Below, one piece after another: positions 1-5,009 of a stretch of 7,132 nt of DNA. A model generated the notes under the pieces. It was not told the DNA's origin and made no database searches. It saw only the letters and a list, made by a program, of their open reading frames with translations. The stretch spans positions 1 through 7,132 of the forward strand of contig DIKH01000027.1 in the NCBI GenBank assembly GCA_002424495.1, in the 5' to 3' direction. Position 1 is the stretch's first letter. Each line of letters starts with the position of its first letter. The translations under genes and the position numbers were made by a program. The stretch is from Desulfobacteraceae bacterium UBA5623. Its GTDB lineage: Bacteria; Desulfobacterota; DSM-4660; Desulfatiglandales; Desulfatiglandaceae.

Positions 1-25
1 ATAGACGAGGGTTGTTCAGTTTTTT

Positions 26-33
26 AAGGAGGG
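26..33 (+). promoter_or_regulatory. Ribosome binding site of the DUF3313 lipoprotein gene
   Basis: AAGGAGGG ends 4 nt before the ATG at 38. It is a near-perfect Shine-Dalgarno sequence and fixes the start of the first gene. The 25 bases before it are too few to judge whether a promoter is present. Confidence 0.8.
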
Positions 34-37
34 ATCC

Positions 38-745
38 ATGAGGACGCAAAAAATGATAACGTTGTTGTTGGCGGTTGTTTTGGCGGGCGGTATGACATTA
101 AGCAGTTGCGCTCCCAGCAAGCAGGCTCGTACGGTGGACGTGGGAACCACCGGAATACTGGGGGACTACTCCATGCTTAGCGAAGGAACAGGTGATCAGG
201 GCTTAAGGACCTATAGGAATAAAAACGCCAATTGGGCCAAGTATACAAAGGTTATTATTGACCCTGTAAAATTCCAGAAGCCCGAAGATGCATCACAAGA
301 AGAACTGGGAGATCTCCAGAAACTGGTCAACAACATGGAAATCCTCCTTCGACAGGAAGTGGGCAAGGATTACCAGATCGTTACAGATCCCGGCCCCGGC
401 ACGCTCAGAGTGCGGGCGGCTATTTTCGATGCCAAGAAAAAGCGAATGGTTGGAAATATCCTATCGAGCCTGGTCCCGATCGGCATCGGCCTTTCGATTG
501 TTAAGGATGTCGCCCTTGGAAAGCCATTAGCCGTTGGAGAAATCAGCGGTGAGATGAAAATTAATGATAGCCAGACCAATGAACTTTTGGCAGCCGCGAT
601 TGATCGTCGGGTCGGGCAGAAATACAGCGGGGGAGCCTTCGATTCCTGGTCAGAGGCCAATGCCGCCATTGAGTATTGGGCAAAACGGCTGAGGTTCGCT
701 CTATGCAATGCAAGAGGCGGCGCCAACTGTGTCGAGCCTCAATGA
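38..745 (+). CDS. DUF3313 family outer-membrane/periplasmic lipoprotein
   Basis: This 235-residue protein has a lipoprotein signal: a basic N-terminus, a hydrophobic stretch at residues 7-20, and the lipobox L-S-S-C with the lipidated Cys at 24. Recognisable DUF3313 blocks follow: GDYSML (42-47), the W-x-K-Y-x-K-V-I-I-D-P-V segment (66-77), GPGTLRVRAAI (119-129), the IND-SQTNELLAAAIDRR region (175-191), and W-x-E-A-x-x-A-I-E-Y-W-A-K-R-L (204-218). Ser25 is absent and Ala25 stands at +2, so outer-membrane sorting is expected by the usual rule. The molecular role of the family is not known. The tail after residue 220 carries two cysteines (223, 231), which I do not recall as a family feature. 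Its TGA stop lies 13 nt before the next gene, so the two are probably co-transcribed. The family call is from recalled consensus. Confidence 0.88.
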   Translation: MRTQKMITLLLAVVLAGGMTLSSCAPSKQARTVDVGTTGILGDYSMLSEGTGDQGLRTYRNKNANWAKYTKVIIDPVKFQKPEDASQEELGDLQKLVNNMEILLRQEVGKDYQIVTDPGPGTLRVRAAIFDAKKKRMVGNILSSLVPIGIGLSIVKDVALGKPLAVGEISGEMKINDSQTNELLAAAIDRRVGQKYSGGAFDSWSEANAAIEYWAKRLRFALCNARGGANCVEPQ

Positions 746-751
746 AAGGAG
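745..751 (+). promoter_or_regulatory. Ribosome binding site selecting the 759 start
   Basis: AAAGGAG at 745-751, with a further AAAGGA at 752-757, lies just upstream of the ATG at 759. The in-frame ATG at 708 sits inside the preceding gene without a comparable site. This supports the shorter 102-residue product, which matters because neither start supplies a signal peptide. Confidence 0.65.
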
Positions 752-758
752 AAAGGAT

Positions 759-1067
759 ATGAAAAGATATAACAGGATACGGTATCAGGATGAATTGTTT
801 CTTCTTCGCGCACGCACCATAAGAATGATTAAGGAATATGCGGATGCTTATGAAAAGATGACAGATGCTACTGCTAATAGACTACTTGATGAGCTTTTGG
901 CAATCGAGACCCTGGGGCTCAAGCTTCGTAAGGCTTACCTTTCAGAGTTCCGCAAAGTTTTGCCCGTGGTAAAAGTGGTGCGCTACCAGCAGATTGAGAA
1001 CAAAATCCATGCTGCACTGCTCTACCAACTCGCTCAAGAAATACCCCTCGTGAAAGAAGCCAAATAG
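759..1067 (+). CDS. Short Spy/CpxP-like (LTXXQ-type) helical protein lacking signal peptide
   Basis: This is a 102-residue, mostly helical, basic protein. From about residue 9 it resembles the C-terminal half of a family of exported hypothetical proteins of roughly 160-180 residues, related to the periplasmic chaperone/sensor proteins Spy and CpxP. The matching parts are R-x-I-K-E-Y-A-D-A-Y-x-x-M-T-D (19-36), the K-L-R-K-A-Y-L-x-x-F-R-K-V-L-P segment (55-69) and V-V-R-Y-Q-Q-I-E-N-K-I (73-83), ending in E-I-P-L-V (94-98). Family members normally begin with a signal peptide and a first helical hairpin; both are missing. The preceding gene is intact to within 13 nt, so there is no room for the missing part in another frame. 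The gene is either a 5'-truncated remnant that regained a start or a genuine short cytoplasmic form. The similarity is from memory and the function is unknown. Confidence 0.72.
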   Translation: MKRYNRIRYQDELFLLRARTIRMIKEYADAYEKMTDATANRLLDELLAIETLGLKLRKAYLSEFRKVLPVVKVVRYQQIENKIHAALLYQLAQEIPLVKEAK

Positions 1068-1080
1068 TTGAAAAAATAAT

Positions 1081-1087
1081 AAGGAGG
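1081..1087 (+). promoter_or_regulatory. Ribosome binding site of the YSC84-domain gene
   Basis: AAGGAGG ends 9 nt before the ATG at 1097. A second ATG follows directly at 1100. The spacing favours 1097, although the two choices differ by a single Met. Confidence 0.75.
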
Positions 1088-1096
1088 ATATTATTA

Positions 1097-1657
1097 ATGA
1101 TGAAATACCTTAATTTGGCATCCATTTTGTTCGCGCTTGTATTTTTTTCGGGCAGCCTAATTTGCCCTGATCCCGCTGTGGCAGCGTCCGCGGCGGAAAT
1201 TAACCGTGACGTCAGCAGCGCCCTGAAAGAACTGTATGCGAAATCCCCTTCAGCAAAAATTATGGGCGAAAAGGCCAAAGGCATCCTTGTCTTTCCGGCC
1301 ATCGTCAAGGGAGGTTTTATTGTTGGAGGGCAATATGGCGAGGGCGCCCTGCTCAAGGGCGGGAAGACTGCCGGGTACTACAACACCGTTCAGGCCTCCT
1401 ATGGTCTACAGGCAGGGCTGCAGAAATATGGGTATGCGCTTTTTCTGATGACCGACTCGGCCGTGAAGTACATCAACAAGAGTGATGGGTGGGAGATTGG
1501 TGTCGGCCCGACTATCGTCGTAGTTGATACTGGTGCGGCCGCGTCTGCAACGACTACGACTCTACAATCTGAGATCTATGCATTTTTCTTCGATCAAAAG
1601 GGACTGATGGCGGGCATTGGCCTGCAGGGCACAAAAATTACCAGGATAGAAAAATAA
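1097..1657 (+). CDS. Exported YSC84/SYLF-domain lipid-binding protein
   Basis: This 186-residue protein has a Sec signal peptide: Lys3, a hydrophobic core at about 5-22, and probable cleavage after A-V-A at 27-29. The mature part is essentially a single SYLF (YSC84) domain. It shows the signature K-A-K-G-I-L-V-F-P near 59-67, then K-G-G-F-I-V-G-G with G-x-G (71-83), and the G-x-G-P-T-I-V-V segment at 135-142. It closes with GIGLQGTKITRIEK at 173-186, the usual C-terminal strand of bacterial members. In eukaryotes this domain binds phosphoinositides and actin. Bacterial members are small exported proteins often described as lipid-binding, without a settled role. Cys23 is not a good lipobox (S-L-I-C), so a soluble periplasmic protein is more likely than a lipoprotein. 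It lies 29 nt after the previous gene and 49 nt before the cytochrome gene, consistent with one operon. Confidence 0.9.
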   Translation: MMKYLNLASILFALVFFSGSLICPDPAVAASAAEINRDVSSALKELYAKSPSAKIMGEKAKGILVFPAIVKGGFIVGGQYGEGALLKGGKTAGYYNTVQASYGLQAGLQKYGYALFLMTDSAVKYINKSDGWEIGVGPTIVVVDTGAAASATTTTLQSEIYAFFFDQKGLMAGIGLQGTKITRIEK

Positions 1658-1694
1658 AATGGGGATGGCGCCACAAAATACCATCCATGCAAGT

Positions 1695-1700
1695 GAGGAG
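1695..1700 (+). promoter_or_regulatory. Ribosome binding site selecting the cytochrome start
   Basis: GAGGAG lies 6 nt before the ATG at 1707. The in-frame ATG at 1659 has no comparable site and would place 16 extra residues ahead of the twin-arginine signal. The start at 1707 is therefore preferred. Confidence 0.7.
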
Positions 1701-1706
1701 AACAAC

Positions 1707-2531
1707 ATGAAAGAGCAAAGAGAAAGAGCCACGTTATTTTCCCGCCGGGGCATTCTCACTGGGTCCGCTATGCTCCTCATTGGGGGGATTTCAGGTCGTT
1801 TCAGTAATCATGCCTATTCCATGGCGGGAATAAGGGCCGACAAGGCCCCTCCCCTGCCATGGAAGTGGGTCAAGCTGGATCCATTGGAAGCAGGCAGGCG
1901 GGCCTATCGCAGCTACCTTGAAAATAAGGGCTGAGGCAACGGCGTCTGGCTGGGGCTCCTCAGCCTTTTTAGAGAGAAAATCGGTTATCCCTGGACAACA
2001 CTGCCGGATTTCATGTTCGCTCATGCCGCTGCTGGTTACGGCGGACATGGAACCCTCTGCGGGGCTCTTGGAGTCTGTTCCTGCATCATCAACCTCGTAC
2101 TTTACGATAAGGATGAGACCTATAAGGCAGCAATAGACAGAATGATGTACTGGTACTCCGAGTCTATTTTCCCGACGGAAAGGTTCGATGACATATCCCC
2201 TATTCCCAAGCAGGTCAGCACCAAGGCTATGACGCCATTGTGCCACACATCGGTTTCCAAGTGGACATTAGCCGCCGGTGAACAGGTTACATCCAAAGAG
2301 AAAAAAGAGCGTTGCGCCAAGGTGACGGGTGAGGTCGTATATACCGTGGTCCACTATTTAAATGAATACTTCGAGGGAAGATGGAAGCCAAAGAAATGGA
2401 CGCCATCAAAGGAGATCACCCACTGCGTTGAGTGCCATGGGCCGGACGATATGTGGCATTCTGCGGATGGCATGAACAACCAGCAGGGTCATATGGAGTG
2501 TCTACTTTGTCACGATGACCACACGGAATAA
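1707..2531 (+). CDS. Split-Soret cytochrome c, probable selenoprotein (TGA at 1932 read as Sec)
   Basis: Read through one in-frame TGA, this gives a 274-residue protein. A Tat signal comes first (S-R-R-G-I-L at 12-17, hydrophobic 18-27), then P-W-x-W-V-K-L-D-P (50-58) and the C_GCAxxG_C_C/split-Soret region. That region holds Sec76, E-K-I-G-Y-P-W (89-95), G-Y-G-G-H-G-x-x-C-G (110-119) and the P-L-C-H-x-S-V block (177-183). Two haem-c sites close it: C-V-E-C-H (240-244) and C-L-L-C-H (265-269). Split-Soret cytochromes are known as periplasmic dimers with two haems per subunit and, from memory, a non-haem Fe-S centre in the Desulfovibrio protein; the physiological partner is unclear. Sec76 falls where the family has its first conserved Cys, and the frame is identical on both sides. 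Cys124 and Cys126 are extra. The alternative is a nonsense-mutated pseudogene; a TGC or TGT codon would need only one base change. Tat rather than Sec export is notable for a c-type cytochrome. Confidence 0.8.
1932..1965 (+). promoter_or_regulatory. Candidate bacterial SECIS element (UGA plus hairpin)
   Basis: The TGA at 1932-1934 is followed 13 nt later by a hairpin. GGCTG (1948-1952) pairs with CAGCC (1961-1965), a G-T pair (1953/1960) extends the stem to 6 bp, and GGCTCC (1954-1959) forms the apical loop. The loop begins 19 nt after the TGA and opens with two G residues. This agrees with the known bacterial SECIS layout (loop roughly 16-37 nt downstream, G in the first loop positions), which SelB recognises together with Sec-tRNA. 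The match is structural only; GC-rich coding sequence can form such hairpins by chance. Confidence 0.6.
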
Positions 2532-2562
2532 TCTGATAAACAAGGCAGGCGCTGAAATTTTG

Positions 2563-2568
2563 AGGAGG
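2563..2568 (+). promoter_or_regulatory. Ribosome binding site of the DUF3300 gene
   Basis: A perfect AGGAGG lies 4 nt before the ATG at 2573, in the 41-nt gap after the cytochrome gene. No terminator hairpin is visible in that gap, so read-through transcription is likely. Confidence 0.75.
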
Positions 2569-2572
2569 AATT

Positions 2573-3760
2573 ATGAATAGAAAAACGGTTGTCAAACAAT
2601 TACTGTCCTGGCTACTCGTTCTGATCCTTGCTGCCCCGCCCACAGCGATGGGGCAGGATACCGGGGAGACATCGAAGAAATCATTCACGGAAGAACAATT
2701 AGCGCAGATTCTGGCCCCAATAGCCCTTTACCCTGACTCATTGCTCTCACAGATACTGATGGCCTCTACCTATCCATTGGAGATCGTGCAGGCATGCAGG
2801 TGGGCCAAGCAGAACAAGGACCTAAAGGGCGACGCATTGGCCAAGACCCTTGAAAAGCAGCCATGGGACCCCAGTGTCAAGTCGCTGGTCAATTTTCCGC
2901 AGGTGTTGGATATGATGAACGAGAAGCTTGACTGGACGGCGAGTCTGGGCGATGCCTTTCTTGCTCAAAAAAAGGATGTTATGAATACAGTGCAAAAGCT
3001 TCGCGCAAAGGCAAAGGAAGAAGGAAACCTCAAGAGCACGGTGGAGCAAAAGGTGACAGTAAAAGAAGATCCTCAAATCATTATCATTGAGTCTGCAAGC
3101 CCCCAGGTTGTTTATGTCCCAGTGTATAACCCGACCGTGGTCTACGGCGCCTGGTGGTACCCGGCATATCCGCCCTACTATTATTATCCTCCTGCATACC
3201 CGTATGGGGCCATGGCGTTTTCATTCGCCGCCGGAGTGGCGATCGGTGCAGCCTGGGGATACGCATGGGGCGGGTGTAACTGGCATGGAGGCGATGTAGA
3301 CATTGATATCAACCGCAATGCCAACATCAATCACAACATCAACCGCGACAAATACGCCAATAAAATGCAGGGGAGAGGTGAAGGCGGTAAGGGTTCGTGG
3401 CAGCATAACCCTGAACACCGCAAAGGGGTCGCTTATCGGGACCAGGGGACCAGCCAACGCTTTGGCCAGTCTAAGGCGCGTTCGGTTGAAAACCGGCAGG
3501 CTGCCAGAGGGTACGGAGATCAAGGAAGCTTCAGCTCCCGTGAAGGAATGAGGGGAAAGGATATCAGTTCCCGGGAGAGTTTTGGACAGAGCAGCTCTCG
3601 CGAGCGCACAGGAGCAAGTGACCGGAGCGCCTTTAGTGGATACAGAAGCGGGAGGAGTGAAAGTATGGCGAGCCAGAGGGGGAGTATGAGCCGGGGCAGT
3701 TATGGTGGCGGCTTCCGCGGCGGGGGTGGAGAAGGCCGTGGAGGAGGAGGCCGTAGATAA
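2573..3760 (+). CDS. Exported DUF3300 domain protein with Ser/Gly/Arg-rich tail
   Basis: This 395-residue protein has a Sec signal peptide (Arg3/Lys4, hydrophobic 9-22, probable cleavage near residues 27-28). The DUF3300 domain runs from about 38 to 260. Its hallmarks are the L-A-P-I-A-L-Y-P-D-x-L-L-x-Q-I-L-M-A-S-T-Y-P motif (47-68), the E-K-Q-P-W-D-P-S-V-K-S-L segment (94-105), F-P-Q-V-L-x-M-M (108-115) and V-V-Y-V-P-V-Y-N-P (179-187). A Tyr/Pro-rich stretch (193-211), a Gly/Ala-rich, possibly membrane-contacting segment (217-232) and an Asp/Asn-rich run (241-258) follow. The tail from about 266 is low-complexity and strongly basic, with three S-S-R-E copies (321-324, 332-335, 341-344) and a near-pure Gly/Arg end. 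The family is common in proteobacteria beside DUF2950, as here. I know of no established function. The tail could bind nucleic acid, polysaccharide or the envelope, but that is speculation. Confidence 0.92.
   Translation: MNRKTVVKQLLSWLLVLILAAPPTAMGQDTGETSKKSFTEEQLAQILAPIALYPDSLLSQILMASTYPLEIVQACRWAKQNKDLKGDALAKTLEKQPWDPSVKSLVNFPQVLDMMNEKLDWTASLGDAFLAQKKDVMNTVQKLRAKAKEEGNLKSTVEQKVTVKEDPQIIIIESASPQVVYVPVYNPTVVYGAWWYPAYPPYYYYPPAYPYGAMAFSFAAGVAIGAAWGYAWGGCNWHGGDVDIDINRNANINHNINRDKYANKMQGRGEGGKGSWQHNPEHRKGVAYRDQGTSQRFGQSKARSVENRQAARGYGDQGSFSSREGMRGKDISSRESFGQSSSRERTGASDRSAFSGYRSGRSESMASQRGSMSRGSYGGGFRGGGGEGRGGGGRR
3368..3757 (+). repeat. Low-complexity Ser/Gly/Arg-rich coding tract
   Basis: Codons 266-395 of the DUF3300 gene encode an intrinsically disordered, basic tail. 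It has imperfect S-S-R-E repeats and ends in a Gly/Arg-rich stretch encoded by purine-rich GGA/GGC/GGT/GGG codons (about 3710-3757). It is part of the gene, not a mobile repeat, but such tracts vary in length between relatives and can confuse assembly. Confidence 0.7.
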
Positions 3761-3845
3761 AAACGCTATGAGTCATGGGAAAAAGGAATTGATTGCTCAG
3801 AGTTTTAACGTAACTGAAGGTGTTCGCCATGAACAATTATACTAT

Positions 3846-3850
3846 GGAGG
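3846..3850 (+). promoter_or_regulatory. Ribosome binding site of the DUF2950 gene
   Basis: GGAGG lies 7 nt before the ATG at 3858 and decides the start. The same frame stays open upstream to 3702, but the earlier ATGs (3702, 3768) would put a charged extension before the signal peptide and would overlap or abut the DUF3300 gene. Confidence 0.7.
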
Positions 3851-3857
3851 GAAAACA

Positions 3858-4832
3858 ATGATTCATTGTACATGGAATAGACTGAGAGCAGCACTCTCCA
3901 TTTTGCTTGGATCAATGTTGGTCGTGGGGATAACGGCCACCATGGCTGCTGAGGGTCCCTCAGAAGCAGTGCAGCAACCTCAGGGGAAGGCCTTCTCCTC
4001 GGCCGAAGAAGCAGTGAAGGTGCTGATTGATGCCTGTAAGCGCAATGATACTCAGGAATTGCTTGCCATCTTTGGCCCCGAAGGAGCGGATATTGTCTCC
4101 TCGGGAGATGATGTTGCCGATAAGACGCATCTTGCTCATTTCGTACAACAATATGAAGCAAAGAACCGCTTGGAGCAGGAAACAGCTGAAGCCGCAGTAC
4201 TCTGTGTGGGTCAGGAGGATTGGTCATTTCCGGTGCCGATTGTCAAGAGTGGTGAAAAGTGGTACTTCGATGCTGCCGCCGGAAAGGAAGAGATCCTCAA
4301 TCGAAGGATAGGCCGAAACGAATTAAGCGTTATTCAGGTGATGCATGCCTATGTGGATGCGCAGCGCGAATATGCAAGCAGGAAGGACCGCGGCGGTGAC
4401 ACATCAATCGAATTCGCCCAGAAGATCAGAAGTGACGAGGGAAAGAGGAATGGCTTATACTGGCCGGTCAAAGAAGGCGAGGAGATGAGCCCTTTAGGCC
4501 CTCTGGCTGCCCAGGCGGTAAGCGAGGGTTACCAAAAAAAGAAAGACGCCCCTACGCCCTATCATGGGTATTACTATAAGATTTTAAAAGCCCAGGGAAA
4601 AAACGCATCAGGGGGAGAATATGACTACATGTCAAACGGCAAGATGATTCTTGGCTTTGCCCTAGTCGCCTGGCCGGCAGACCATGGCAACTCAGGAATC
4701 ATGACCTTTGTTATAAACCAGGACGATATTGTGTATCAGAAGGATCTCGGGCCGGATACGGAAAAAAATGCCGGCGCTATGGAAAAATACGATCCCGACG
4801 AAACCTGGAAGAAGGCGGAGAGCGACAAGTAA
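3858..4832 (+). CDS. Exported DUF2950 family protein
   Basis: This 324-residue protein has a signal peptide: basic residues at 8 and 10, hydrophobic 11-27, and probable cleavage after A-T-M-A near residue 30. The DUF2950 features seen are F-S-S-A-E-E-A-V-K-x-L (46-56), the L-L-A-I-F-G-P-E-G segment (68-76), G-E-K-W-Y-F-D (132-138), the G-K-E-E-I-L-N-R-R-I-G-R-N-E block (142-155), A-Y-V-D-A-Q-R-E-Y (164-172) and G-L-Y-W-P (199-203). The conserved H-G-Y-Y-Y-K-I-L-K-A-Q-G (236-247) and the M-T-F-V-I-N-x-D segment (282-289) follow. The length is typical of the family. DUF2950 genes commonly follow DUF3300 genes, as here after 97 nt, which suggests a shared periplasmic task; the task itself is unknown. 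No terminator hairpin is obvious after its TAA, although the following AT-rich gap begins a new transcription unit. Confidence 0.92.
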   Translation: MIHCTWNRLRAALSILLGSMLVVGITATMAAEGPSEAVQQPQGKAFSSAEEAVKVLIDACKRNDTQELLAIFGPEGADIVSSGDDVADKTHLAHFVQQYEAKNRLEQETAEAAVLCVGQEDWSFPVPIVKSGEKWYFDAAAGKEEILNRRIGRNELSVIQVMHAYVDAQREYASRKDRGGDTSIEFAQKIRSDEGKRNGLYWPVKEGEEMSPLGPLAAQAVSEGYQKKKDAPTPYHGYYYKILKAQGKNASGGEYDYMSNGKMILGFALVAWPADHGNSGIMTFVINQDDIVYQKDLGPDTEKNAGAMEKYDPDETWKKAESDK

Positions 4833-4848
4833 GGGCATGGCAACGATA

Positions 4849-4877
4849 TTGACAGTGGGCGTAATATGAAATATTTT
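4849..4877 (+). promoter_or_regulatory. Candidate sigma70 promoter for the RND operon
   Basis: TTGACA (4849-4854, a perfect -35) is followed after 17 nt by TATTTT (4872-4877, 4 of 6 matches to TATAAT). A second perfect TTGACA at 4876-4881 has only weak -10 matches (near 4898-4904). Both lie in the AT-rich gap before the adaptor gene, about 130-160 nt upstream of its start, which would leave a leader of roughly 125 nt containing the inverted repeat. This is prediction by consensus only. Confidence 0.5.
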
Positions 4878-4908
4878 GACAACGTCTTCCATAAAAGTCA
4901 TTAACGGT

Positions 4909-4930
4909 TGTTTAACGTTACAATTAAACA
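4909..4930 (+). promoter_or_regulatory. Inverted repeat, possible repressor operator of the RND operon
   Basis: TGTTTAA (4909-4915) and TTAAACA (4924-4930) form perfect 7-bp arms around an 8-nt centre, placed between the candidate promoter and the adaptor gene. A 22-bp palindrome of this kind is the size of site bound by TetR/AcrR-family repressors that control RND pumps. No regulator gene is visible in the window. The arms could also pair as a weak AT-rich RNA hairpin, but there is no following T-run, so it is not a terminator. Confidence 0.45.
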
Positions 4931-5009
4931 GTGTAGACATTTATTAAACTCGTCATCTCAACCAGATGGAAGTTAGATGGAATCGCGAGGAGAAAAAGGG
5001 GGCACTGTG

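Noticed and set aside
919..1356. Long minus-strand open frame
   Set aside because: It lies antisense across two convincing + strand genes, has no family resemblance and no suitable ribosome binding site.
1659..1934. A separate 91-residue protein ending at the TGA
   Set aside because: Its C-terminal part is the N-terminal end of the split-Soret cytochrome, and the frame continues unchanged after the TGA. The better start is 1707, with its own Shine-Dalgarno sequence.
2013..2531. A separate 172-residue dihaem protein starting at the ATG at 2013
   Set aside because: This ATG is an internal Met in conserved family sequence. It has no Shine-Dalgarno sequence, and the product would lack an export signal needed for haem c attachment.
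3789..3816. Possible promoter (TTGATT with TAACTG) in front of the DUF2950 gene
   Set aside because: The -10 match is weak. DUF2950 can be served by read-through from the DUF3300 gene, although a separate promoter cannot be excluded.
3702..3857. N-terminal extension of the DUF2950 protein overlapping the DUF3300 gene
   Set aside because: The extension comes from reading the Gly/Arg tail in another frame and would bury the signal peptide. The GGAGG before 3858 marks the real start.
3829..3861. Ten-codon ORF whose TGA overlaps the ATG of the DUF2950 gene, as a possible coupled leader peptide
   Set aside because: There is no Shine-Dalgarno sequence in front of its ATG and no regulatory logic in its sequence. 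The overlap is easily accidental.
4909..4930. The inverted repeat as a transcription terminator
   Set aside because: The arms are AT-rich and only 7 bp, and no T-run follows. Its place between a candidate promoter and a start codon suits an operator better.
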